10,694 bases of DNA from Cephalothrix simula (lineage: Eukaryota > Nemertea > Palaeonemertea > Archinemertea > Cephalotrichidae): NCBI GenBank assembly GCA_035591015.1, contig JAXIUW010218064.1, positions 1 through 10,694 on the forward strand. Reading direction: 5' to 3'. Positions within the stretch are counted from its first letter, which is position 1. Every line of letters starts with the position of its first letter. The notes under the pieces were generated by a model. It saw only the letters and a program-made list of their open reading frames with translations, searched no databases and was not told the origin of the DNA. The position numbers were made by a program, and so were the translations under genes. Shown here one piece after another: positions 1 through 7,640 of this stretch.

Positions 1-14
1 GGGTATGTTTTTGA

Positions 15-57
15 GTAAGTAAGTGGTGTAATAAATTCGAAAACTTCACTTACTTAC
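15..57. repeat. Small hairpin in upstream intron
   Basis: GTAAGTAAGTG at 15-25 is the exact reverse complement of CACTTACTTAC at 47-57, with a 21-base loop. A second small stem, CCGGA/TCCGG, follows at 68-81. Confidence 0.7.
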
Positions 58-80
58 GAAACTTGCTCCGGACAAATCCG
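24..80 (+). repeat. 57-base intronic direct repeat, copy 1
   Basis: Matches 505-561 with five mismatches in 57 bases and no gap (core AATAAATTCGAAAACTT, then ACTTACTTACGA, then TCCGGACAAAT). It lies in the intron about 56 bases before the acceptor of exon 137. Its 47-57 segment also pairs with 15-25. Confidence 0.9.
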
Positions 81-136
81 GCTCATGACTCTAATTTGCC
101 ACTGCTTAATTACAAAGTTTCACTCTTTAATTAAAG

Positions 137-250
137 ATACTGATGGGGAAGAATTTACCTTCATTAATGGAATTGACGGAACACCTAGATACAGTATCAT
201 GTCCTTTGATAAAAATTCAACTATTTGGGAAGAAGTAGGCAATTTCACAG
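137..250 (+). CDS. mGluR-family receptor, internal exon: end of ligand-binding domain
   Basis: This is a 114-base exon with a phase 1 intron on each side. The acceptor follows a pyrimidine-rich stretch ending TTAAAG at 131-136, and the donor is CACAG|GTAAAG at 250/251. The peptide contains NGIDGTPRYSIMSF and EEVGNFTG, which match the part of metabotropic glutamate receptors where the extracellular Venus-flytrap domain ends (family pattern: NGDG..RY.I.N, then VG.W.G). The first base of the last Gly codon lies in this exon, and the next exon at 587 supplies GA, so the reading frame continues exactly. A GTATGT at 3-8 could be the donor of a preceding exon that ends at position 2. The ATG at 85 lies in the intron and is not a start. 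Earlier exons, with the signal peptide and most of the ligand pocket, lie outside the window. Confidence 0.85.
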
Positions 251-586
251 GTAAAGAAAATGATATTTTGATAATCGTTTATCAAGAATGCATCAAAAGA
301 ATTAGAATCGCTTAGAACTTTAATGTTTTGATCGAACAAGAAATAGAATAGCTTCGGGATTGTTCAGCTACCCTCAGAACAATAATATCACTGCATTCTT
401 GGTGTTCAAATACGTCTATTGATGTGTCTGAGATCTTATGCCGCTAATAGCACAAGCTCGGGAATCTCCGGCCTGTAGTTCGGATGTTTCCGTTAGACAG
501 GAGCTGGTGAAATAAATTCGAAAACTTGACTTACTTACGACACTTGATCCGGACAAATACGCCTTATATTTTTTTATATCTTTTAG
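251..586 (+). other. Receptor intron, phase 1
   Basis: A 336-base intron between the two receptor exons, GTAAAG...TTTTAG. The middle (about 340-505) is less AT-rich than its surroundings and resembles no gene I know. The last 80 bases carry the second copy of a 57-base repeat that also lies upstream of exon 137. Confidence 0.8.
505..561 (+). repeat. 57-base intronic direct repeat, copy 2
   Basis: Second copy of the repeat at 24-80, offset 481 bases. It ends 25 bases before the acceptor of exon 587, so each of the two receptor exons has a copy just upstream. Confidence 0.9.
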
Positions 587-1815
587 GAATTGGAAATTCT
601 CAGAGACTTCAATTTACCGATGAATTCATGGAAAAGGCCAAAAGATTCGAACCAAGTTACTGTAGCCGTAGGTGTTTGCCGGACGAAGCCAAACGCCATG
701 TGGAGGCTGATTCCTGCTGCTGGATTTGTCAAAAATGCAATGATTATCAATTCCGGAAGTCAGTGGTAACCGCTTCTGGTGAAGCAGACGAACTCTGCGT
801 GAGTTGCCGCATTGGTAGTGTTCCTACGCAAAATAGGACCTCGTGCGTAGCGATACCAGAAACATACATTACATACGATAGCATACCATCCATTGTTGCG
901 CAGTGCGTAGCAATATTGGGACTACTTTTTACATTCGTCACTCTTGGTGTCTTTTTCCATTATAATGATACGCCAATTATAAAAGCTTCTGGGCGTGAGT
1001 CGGGTTTCGTACTACTTTTTGGAATAGCAATTTCCTACGCCGCTACGTTTGGGATTCTTTCAAAACCAAGCGTAGGAACATGTACTGTAACTCGGTTTTT
1101 ATTGGGAATTACATTTACGATATGTTACTCCGCTATATTAGCGAAAACTAATCGAATATCACGAATATTTAATAACGATAATTCATCGACCACCAAGGTC
1201 AGATATACAAGTCCAAGGTCACAGATAACAATTATGGTATTTTTAAATCTAATCGAAATTGTGATTATAACTGTATGGTGTTTTATAGAGCCTCCTAAAA
1301 TAACTCACATAGCCCCAGATTGGAATATATACATTTTGATATGTAGCGACGATTCAGGGTTAGGGTACTTAGTTGCCCTGGCGTACCCCTTTTTCTTGGT
1401 ATTATTGTGCACTACTTATGCCTGTAAAACAAGAAAAACACCGGATGGCTTTAATGAGTCCAGAAATTTAACTTTTACGAACTATACCACATGTGTGATA
1501 TGGCTCGCTTTTATACCTCTATTTTTCACCTCTCAAGACAATATCTACGTGCGTTCGATGACTCTATGCCTTTCCATGTCTCTTGGAGGTACAGTGATCC
1601 TTGTCTGCCTTTTTATGCCTAAAATATATACGGTACTATTTCAACCGCACAAGAATACAAGAGACGCAGTAATGGCGCGGACTTCAAGTTATGCTGGGAG
1701 TATAGCATATTCAAAAGGACCGCCGTCGCAATTAGGAGCCAATAGCAGTAAGTCATGGTCAGACTGTGCTGTGAAGTATGACGAGTTTGAAATTAGTGGC
1801 CCTTTTAATGGGTAA
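587..1815 (+). CDS. mGluR-family class C GPCR: cysteine-rich linker, seven-helix domain and short tail
   Basis: Large 3' exon of a G-protein-coupled receptor that would act in the plasma membrane, probably sensing glutamate or a related amino acid. The acceptor is TATATCTTTTAG at 575-586 and the phase is 1. Nine cysteines between 661 and 846 (CSRRC, CCWICQKC, CVSC, then C at 844) form the linker domain that joins the ligand module to the membrane domain. Approximate membrane helices: 892-957, 1000-1059, 1078-1143, 1222-1281, 1360-1425, 1480-1530 and 1555-1635. Family marks are NDTPIIKASGRE, KTNRI (1144-1158), SPRSQ, the paired cysteines at 1081 and 1342, GFNES, YTTCVIWLAFIP and MPKIY. The tail after helix 7 is about 55 residues, ends EISGPFNG and lacks a PDZ motif. 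The exon is intact. Family assignment is firm; the subgroup (group I, II/III, or the insect mXR/mangetout type) is not settled because the ligand pocket is absent. Confidence 0.96.
1748..1753 (+). promoter_or_regulatory. Candidate alternative splice donor inside the receptor tail
   Basis: A full GTAAGT follows AATAGCA within the last coding exon, 65 bases before the stop. Cutting there leaves the first base of a codon (phase 1), which fits the phase 1 acceptor at 4480-4481. The codon joined there would be A|GT, serine. Use of this donor would replace the last 22 residues of the short tail. This is inference from sequence; no transcript evidence is available. Confidence 0.5.
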
Positions 1816-2640
1816 ATCAATAAGAATGAAATTTAGTAGCGCTTCACCGCCTTTATATGTTTTTTATCTACGCTTTTAAAATAGTTCTATGCTGGAAAAT
1901 TGCCGAAGACACATTTTGGTGTTCTTTTGCTCGCCCAGGGCAGCCCAGGGCTCCTTCAATTGCGCCTTCTTTTAGCTTCCCCAGCACTTGGAAGAACTCA
2001 GAGGACCCCCAACTTCATCCTACCCCGTGGGCAGGATAAAAGTCGGAGAAGTTGAAACAAAATGGCGGCAAAATTTTAAAAGAATTATTTTGTCATTTTA
2101 TTGGATTAAGCAGTCAGTTTTAGTGACTGCTAAGGGAAATAATTTATTTAGGAAAGGTATGTTGCATTGAGATATGTATTATTTTTAAGTTATAATGGCC
2201 CCGCCGATTTCGTCCAAAATCCGCCTCATGGACACTTTTTCCGGGGGGAGTCTATAAGCGTTCTTTTTGCCAGTTACCTAAGGGAAAGTGGAGATAGCCC
2301 AAGGATTATCTGGGAAAAGTAAAAAGAACACAACCGTTGTGGCTTATCCTGATTGGCTAATACAATGTGTATTACTATCTTGGTTATAATTCTAAGGATA
2401 GAAATGGATATACCTTGTAAAGACGTCCGCTTTTCTCAGAAACCTCTCCCCTCTGCGCATAGCGTCCGCAACCGGACTAACCCCCCCCCCCCCTGTTTGC
2501 GGACGTCGTTTATGCCACCCCTTATAAAAGACAATTGATTTATTCTGCTTTAAATTTATTTTTGTACAGAAATGGATGGCAAAATTAGTTGAGGCATGGC
2601 CTGATGTAAGCTACCCCCCACACAGTTTTTTCTGATATTA
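1816..2640. other. Downstream of the short-tail stop: no gene recognised
   Basis: This is the 3' UTR of the short form and/or intron of the long form. I saw no AATAAA on the + strand from the stop at 1813-1815 until 3262. Contents include a richer GC patch at about 1928-2035 with CCCAGGGCAGCCCAGGG, an 8-bp-arm hairpin at 2109-2131 (AGCAGTCA/TGACTGCT), and GTTCTTTTT near 2260 complementary to AAAAAGAAC near 2320. Several short open frames overlap here with no recognisable protein. Confidence 0.6.
2422..2507. repeat. Inverted repeats around a 13-C tract
   Basis: Thirteen consecutive C residues lie at 2481-2493. CGTCCGCAA at 2463-2471 pairs with TTGCGGACG at 2497-2505, and GACGTCCGC at 2422-2430 also pairs with GCGGACGTC at 2499-2507. 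It may be the end of a small transposable element, which I do not recognise. Confidence 0.55.
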
Positions 2641-3190
2641 GGGGTATATGAACCCCCATAACATAGGGCATGCGAAATGGAATGAAATGGTAGTAGTTTC
2701 ATGTCCCTTCCACCACTGGTGGAGGGTGGTGGTTACAAATGTCCGAAAGAAATGGCCGAAAATCAGCAAATTATTGATTTTTTGGATTTGTGTAAAATAG
2801 AAGCCCCTATATATCCATTGAAAGGGCATGCAAAATACAGTTGGTGGTGGTGTTATCTCCTTACCACCACCTGGTGAAAAATGGTGGCTAAAAAGGTTTA
2901 AATTGGGAATTTTGATTTTGAACATTGTGACCACCATTCTCCACCAGGTGGCGGTAGGGAGATGAAACCACCACCATTTTACTGCATTTTGTTATGCCCT
3001 TCCAGAGATGTTCCTATTTTCCTGTTTTCCGCAAATCCAAAATATCAATAATTTGCCGATTTTCGGCCATTTTCTGATATTTCTTACCACCACTCTCTAC
3101 CAGGTGGTGGTAGGGACATAAAACTACGACTATTTCACTCTATTTCGCATGACCTTTCCAATGATATGCAGGTTGATAAAAACACTGTAA
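2640..3190. repeat. Nested foldback element built from four related units
   Basis: The outer left arm (about 2666-2809) is the imperfect reverse complement of about 3021-3160. Shared stretches include GGCATGCGAAAT, AAATGGCCGAAAATC and CAAATTATTGAT. Inside it, 2819-2888 pairs with 2930-3001 (AAGGGCATGC... against ...TATGCCCTT), around a loop at about 2889-2929. Outer and inner arms also resemble one another: each has GGGCATG, then a GTTTCATGTCCC-like or GTTATCTCC-like run, then CCACCACCTGGTGG-like sequence. The structure is therefore unit, unit, loop, inverted unit, inverted unit, with a unit length near 157 bases. It looks like a non-coding foldback or MITE-like element; no transposase is visible. 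Confidence 0.85.
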
Positions 3191-3212
3191 TCCGTGTCTG
3201 GCTTAATAGATA

Positions 3213-3301
3213 ATTAAAAATCCACACTGAATTATTGAATTTAGACTTTATTTGCGCCAAAAATAAAGTCTAAATTCAATAATTCAGTGTGGATTTTTAA
3301 T
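3213..3301. repeat. Perfect hairpin, 40-bp arms, 9-base loop
   Basis: Bases 3213-3252 and 3262-3301 are exact reverse complements over 40 positions, around the loop TGCGCCAAA. Pairing stops at both outer ends (A3212 against C3302). It lies just right of the foldback element and could be a small MITE or a freshly formed inverted duplication. The right arm also holds the first AATAAA (3262-3267) downstream of the short receptor tail. Confidence 0.95.
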
Positions 3302-4284
3302 CATCGATATACAGGTAATCGGGGTTTCTCTAACTGTAACCCTTGGGGTGCCATGCCTCAACCAAATTTTCCATCCATTTATGTACTTCAATTTTTGTCA
3401 AATTTTCATTTTTAGATTTATGATTTTTGTTTTAGTTCAATTGCGTAAGAAAAGAAAATTTTTATGGCGAAAAAGAAATAACTATTACAGATTCAGTAAT
3501 TCAAGTTCTACTAGTAAGATTAAAATAGAGCAAATTGCACAATGAATCAGTAGAGTTCTTAAATCAATTAAAGTAGAGCTTTGTCAAATTATTTATAATT
3601 TTCTCAATTAATTATATCCTTTGATTTTGTTCGCGCTTAAATGTAGATGAATCAATTGTAAAAATTGTAATTTTAAAACCCATACCTTGAACATGTAAAT
3701 GCACGCTAAATTAAATTAAAATTATAATTGTTAGCTGCACCGCTAGTATTCAAACCCTAAACACTCGGCCGCAAGTATTCTTATAGTATGGTATTTTTAA
3801 TTTCAACCCTGTGTTTGAAAGGATGGTTTGCACCAATGTTTTAAAAAGATATCTAAAAAAGGATGAGCGTTTAAAGACTGATTGATTGAATATTTTGCAG
3901 AGAAATGATCAAAAATATAAAAAATTATGGTGGGGGCGCCAGGAGCCGTACAAATTGTGTTTTTCTAAAAATTAAATAATCAAATTTTTCTTTTTTAAAA
4001 AATTAATACATTAGGGCAAAAAATAACCCTGAAGTGGCCTTAATGGGTTTCGGAAATTTATTTTTTCAAATTTTTGCTGCCCTTTGTGCCCTTTTTATAT
4101 GATCTTCTGGCGTTTTTGACGTGCTATTAATAATTGCAAACATGTTCTTAAACTCAATTACCCCGATGAAAATGTAACCGGCGCCAGGAACCATAAAATG
4201 AGGGCAAAATTTTAAAAAAACTTGTTTTTTTTGGCAAGTGCTCCTGGCCGAATGTGCTCCCCCTTTAAGTGCGGCGCAAAAAAC
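3302..4284. other. AT-rich intron or intergenic stretch
   Basis: No confident gene here. There is one weak exon candidate at 3436-3545. GGCGCCAGGA occurs at about 3946 and again at 4180, and GCCAGGAGC near 3950 pairs with GCTCCTGGC near 4243, so about 3940-4275 may be a decayed small transposable element. The remainder is AT-rich with homopolymer runs. Confidence 0.55.
3436..3545 (+). CDS. Weak candidate alternative terminal exon
   Basis: The acceptor TTTTTGTTTTAG at 3424-3435 is followed by an open stretch to TGA at 3543-3545. It would encode about 36 residues, strongly basic at first (RKKRKFLWRKR) and then Ser-rich. The frame enters in phase 1, so it could also follow the donor at 1748. 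ATTAAA follows at 3567. Nothing in the peptide is recognised, and a chance open frame of this length is quite possible. Confidence 0.2.
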
Positions 4285-4481
4285 AGTTGTTAAAACGGGG
4301 TTAGCCGCCCAAAGATCTACATGTGTGCCGTCAAAGTACCATAAAAATATATAAACTTAATTCACATCAAAGTTTGGGTCAGGGCCTCGCCATTACTAAA
4401 TCGAAAATTAATTTGCTCATCGATTTTTCATTTCAGATTTTATTAATTTAAATATGATCCTAATATTTGATATTTTTTTAG

Positions 4482-4900
4482 GTTTTTGCGAACCGAACCA
4501 AGAAGTGAATGAAATCTCTATCATATCAGATGGAACATGCAGGACAGAGGGCTCTAATCCTTCAACACCAACAAAAACTTTAGCTCCGCCCACAAACTTT
4601 ACTTTTAAGGATAAAACCGGAAATTGGTTTATTGGGGATTCCCCACCGGAAGAAAAGCGACCTCGATCACCACGCCGTGTGAGTATCAACGATTTTCCAG
4701 ACGTGATCGAGGCTGATTCCGAAAGTGAGGCTAGAAAATCGATTAATAAACCGGAAGTACAAATTGAAGGTGTTTCATTGGTCGATGCAGAAATAAACGA
4801 AAATGGGAACTTAAATAAACGGAATACAAATAATAATATTAAGAAAATAGTTCAAAAACCGTTGCATAAAAATGCAAATAATTATGTAACTGAATTATAG
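4482..4900 (+). CDS. Terminal exon for a hydrophilic tail with PPxxF and C-terminal T-E-L (copy 1)
   Basis: The acceptor TTTGATATTTTTTTAG (4466-4481) opens a 419-base exon ending in TAG at 4898-4900, entered in phase 1. The product is polar and rich in Asn, Ser, Glu and Lys, with no membrane segment. Visible motifs are PPTNF (4586-4600), which fits the PPxxF ligand of Homer EVH1 domains; RRVS (4673-4684), a PKA-type site; and the end Y-V-T-E-L, which fits a class I PDZ ligand (S/T-x-hydrophobic). Long tails of group I metabotropic glutamate receptors carry the same pair of features. The exon lies on the receptor strand and matches the phase of the donor at 1748, so I infer an alternative long receptor tail. 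It could instead belong to an unseen gene. An ATG at 4454 sits in the acceptor tract and is probably not a start. I saw no AATAAA soon after the stop; ATTAAA at 5711 is the nearest variant I noted. Confidence 0.65.
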
Positions 4901-5676
4901 TCATATATGATAAGTATTTTGAAAAACAATGGTGCTAATTACCTTTTTCTTTTTTCTAGTAAATGTTAAATATTTTTGTGAAAATCTTATATTTTTAATT
5001 CTGATTTTTTTTATTCTAAAGCCAGTGTTTTATATGTTACTGCATGAAGAAAAGTAAGTATATTTTGACTCCATTGATTCTAACTAACAATTATTTTTAA
5101 TTCATTTTTTACTTTTGTTTAAGCTTACAAAATGCCTTGAAGTTATCTCTAGTAGCAAAGGCTAATATACAAAAGGTATCTAAGTATAGGGAACTCCAAA
5201 TTTAAATTTTTTGCTATTTCGGACCTCAACTTTACTGCGAGTAGGATGTATCAATCTAGGAGAGGCAGAAAAAGGGTAATTTTAAAATCAAGATTTTTAA
5301 TTGAAAAGAATAACAGATGTTGGCATGGGTATGTATGGAAAGATCGGATTTCAAATTATCCGAATCAGATAACAACAGAATACTAATCACTCGCTTAAAC
5401 TGTCTAGAATTGTTGTTTAAGAGTTTTTCCCTTTACAAACAGCATTTTTATTGGACTTTGCTCGTAGACAAAGATTGTCTTTACCGTGTTTTGTTTACAT
5501 GATATTTTAACACATTGTTAATAGGAGTTGAAACAATAATTTTATTTTATTCATTTACCATGTACCTATGCGTCACAACTTTTGACGAACTTTAAAAAAT
5601 TTCATGCCTTTAAGTACAGGGTGTTCATGCATGAAAAACTGTGACCTATTTTTAACACTTTGACTGTGGCACTTTT
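4901..5676. other. Unit interior after the tail exon: no gene recognised
   Basis: Probable 3' UTR or flank of the tail exon, AT-rich. One possible 32-base microexon lies at 5022-5053 between TTTATTCTAAAG and GTAAGT. A short open frame at 5317-5502 has no recognisable product. TACAGGGTGTTCATGCATG at about 5617 resembles the edge of a dispersed repeat. The same content recurs at 7641-8416. Confidence 0.5.
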
Positions 5677-5698
5677 TCAGAAATTCATGAATTTCTGA
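5677..5698. repeat. Perfect 22-bp palindrome (unit 1)
   Basis: TCAGAAATTCA is followed directly by its reverse complement TGAATTTCTGA, with no loop. It is repeated at 8417-8438. Confidence 0.85.
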
Positions 5699-5770
5699 TT
5701 TTATATGAATATTAAATGATTGTGTTTTATACCTCCCGACGAGTTATGCATTTTAGCAGATACTTTCTCC

Positions 5771-5851
5771 TGGACTGGAAACCCACCCTGATTTCTGCAA
5801 CCAGATTGAGAAATTACTAATATGATGAAACTAGGATGGATTTCCAGTCTA
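5771..5851. repeat. Imperfect hairpin with GGTTTCCAGTC-type arms (unit 1)
   Basis: The 19-base arm 5771-5789 pairs with 5833-5851 at 16 of 19 positions. ATTTCT and AGAAAT pair again inside the loop. It lies in a locally GC-richer island (about 5740-5960) that is open on both strands but gives no recognised protein. It recurs at 8511-8591. Confidence 0.7.
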
Positions 5852-6128
5852 GTAGAAGACGAGGTGAGCGTCTCATTCACTTCCCCATTTCCGGGAGGAG
5901 GGAGAGTTTCCTCAAGTAGCCTCGAAGGAACAATGGAACACAAACTATGTTACTCAGAAAGGCGATCCCTTTTCATATCGAATTTTCTAAAACGAATTCA
6001 AATTTGTTTACAAATATAAAACAAAAATTTATTTCCATTTTAAACAACAATACAGTTCTATTAACAGTTATAACAACAAACAAAAACAATAATAATACAC
6101 TTCATAAGTTTCAAATTTTATAAGTTAT

Positions 6129-6223
6129 AGCATGGCTTTTTGGGGGCCATACGAGGCAGTTGGGTACGAGGGCGGCAGATCCGAGTTCACTACTGCCTCG
6201 TATGGCACCAAAAAAGCCATGCT
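6129..6223. repeat. Hairpin with 32-bp arms (unit 1)
   Basis: 6129-6160 pairs with 6192-6223 at 30 of 32 positions (AGCATGGCTTTTT... against ...AAAAAGCCATGCT), with a 31-base GC-richer loop. Weaker pairing continues outward (ATAAGTTTCA near 6105 against ATGAAACTTTAT near 6235), giving a MITE-like element of perhaps 140 bases. It falls next to the antisense AATAAA signals of the distal cyclase exon. Confidence 0.9.
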
Positions 6224-6310
6224 GTTATTAATTTATGAAACTTTATTACCCGCTTTGATTTATTAAATTATATCTGCTAAACAGGTAAACGTTTTATAAT
6301 AACTATTATT

Positions 6311-6725
6311 CTCACACTCGACCATAGGTGTCTCGCTTGTATTATCCCTTTTAAGTTTTATCCTTGTAATATGATAATTGCGTTAAATTATGTTTTAAAT
6401 GACAAATTTTGATAATGAAAAACACATGTGTTATTCACTCAGCCGTTTGCGCCTCGTGCTTATTTGCCCCTTTTGTTATATATACCCCCGATACGATGAT
6501 AGATATGACTTTCCCCATTTTATAATGAAATTTCACTGAAAAGAAAAAAATAACTTTACACTCACTCGGCATTGCGTCTCGTGCGTTTACCTTTTTAGAT
6601 GTTTAACTTCTAATGTGATTATAAATTCCATAACAATTTATGGTATTATAAAATATTTTTCACTTAATCAACCTTATGCGTTTCGTATCAGCTTTTTTCT
6701 ACATTTTCTACATTTCTACATTTTT
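6311..6725. repeat. Diverged tandem array, about four units of 98-127 bases (unit 1)
   Basis: Units start with a CACTC-like block at 6315, 6436, 6563 and 6661. Each continues with a GC-richer run of the type GGCATTGCGTCTCGTGCGTTTACCTTTT and then an AT-rich run with ATTTTATAATGAAA or similar. Copies are well diverged, so the array is older than the 2.74-kb duplication that copied it whole. Confidence 0.65.
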
Positions 6726-6742
6726 TCAACAGTTGTTTTAAA

Positions 6743-6980
6743 CTAATAGCGAAAACGCTTAAAAAGTTCTTTGGTGCCTTGTCGAATCGGCATTTCTCTT
6801 CCGACTTCCGCCTCAGTTACTGAACTAATAACTATAGATTTTGCAACGTGTTTAGGCTGTGGCAGATACGTGAAATCATTATAATGCTTTTGGACGTCCA
6901 ATTCTTCTAGTAGACTTGCGACTGAAGGGCATGGACTAAGGTTTGGTCCAATTTTGAGGTAGGAACCCGTTTGCGGATCA
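6743..6980 (-). CDS. Guanylate cyclase C-terminal exon, distal copy
   Basis: Second copy of 9483-9720, shifted 2740 bases left, with the same acceptor, open frame and stop. From the cyclase it lies beyond the proximal copy, so it would be reached only if the proximal exon and its poly(A) site were skipped. Antisense AATAAA matches lie at 6259-6264 and 6242-6247. It may be a redundant exon with no expression. Confidence 0.55.
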
Positions 6981-7221
6981 CTGTAAAAAATTTTAACATT
7001 TTATTTTACACACATTGAAAAAAAGTTGTTAAAAACGGGGTTAGCCGCCCAAAGATCTACATGTGTGCCGTCAAAGTACCATAAAAATATATAAACTTAA
7101 TTCACACCAAAGTTTAGGCCAGGGCCTCGCCATTACTAAATCGAAAATTAATTTGCTCATCGATTTTTCATTTCAGATTTTATTAATTTAAATATGATCC
7201 TAATATTTGATATTTTTTTAG

Positions 7222-7640
7222 GTTTTTGCGAACCGAACCAAGAAGTGAATGAAATCTCTATCATATCAGATGGAACATGCAGGACAGAGGGCTCTAATCC
7301 TTCAACACCAACAAAAACTTTAGCTCCGCCCACAAACTTTACTTTTAAGGATAAAACCGGAAATTGGTTTATTGGGGATTCCCCACCGGAAGAAAAGCGA
7401 CCTCGATCACCACGCCGTGTGAGTATCAACGATTTTCCAGACGTGATCGAGGCTGATTCCGAAAGTGAGGCTAGAAAATCGATTAATAAACCGGAAGTAC
7501 AAATTGAAGGTGTTTCATTGGTCGATGCAGAAATAAACGAAAATGGGAACTTAAATAAACGGAATACAAATAATAATATTAAGAAAATAGTTCAAAAACC
7601 GTTGCATAAAAATGCAAATAATTATGTAACTGAATTATAG
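7222..7640 (+). CDS. Terminal tail exon, copy 2 (identical to 4482-4900)
   Basis: Exact second copy of the tail exon, shifted by 2740 bases. It has the same acceptor tract and stop and encodes the same protein, including PPTNF and the T-E-L end. From the receptor it is the distal choice: a transcript must pass copy 1 and run through the antisense of a guanylate cyclase exon to reach it. It may be unused, or used as an equivalent last exon. Confidence 0.55.

Larger units (their letters stand above)
4285..7023. repeat. Tandem segmental duplication, left unit (~2.74 kb)
   Basis: A direct repeat of 7024-9759 at a constant offset of 2740 beyond about 4301. It carries a + strand tail exon, a - strand guanylate cyclase terminal exon, hairpins and a diverged tandem array. 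I compared most lines by eye. The only differences found were 4367 T/C, 4376 G/A, 4379 T/C and a 1-base change in an A-run near 4295. Outside the unit the similarity stops abruptly. Confidence 0.95.

Noticed and set aside
85-136. ATG at 85 as the start of a small gene
   Set aside because: The stretch 85-136 is not receptor-like and sits before a good acceptor. The similarity begins only at 137, so the ATG is intronic.
526-586. Upstream extension of the receptor frame to 526
   Set aside because: It begins with TTG, overlaps the 57-base repeat and the pyrimidine tract, and is intron before the TTTTAG acceptor.
747-941. Reverse-strand frame inside the receptor exon
   Set aside because: It is a shadow of the receptor coding sequence with no recognisable peptide.
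2523-2530. TATAAAAG as a TATA box
   Set aside because: There is no initiator or coding exon shortly downstream; the match is expected by chance in AT-rich DNA.
1857-2538. Three short + strand frames
   Set aside because: They overlap each other or repeats, are low in complexity and have no family features.
2638-2937. 99-residue reverse frame
   Set aside because: It lies wholly within the foldback repeat and its residues follow the repeat units.
4417-4689. Reverse frame opposite the tail exon (and its copy at 7157-7429)
   Set aside because: It is the antisense of a better supported exon with proper splice signals.
5317-5502. 61-residue + frame (and copy at 8057-8242)
   Set aside because: No recognisable motif, no flanking splice or poly(A) support, and within the range of chance.
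6311-6725. CRISPR-like array
   Set aside because: Units are long, unequal and diverged with no constant short repeat, and the DNA is from an animal.
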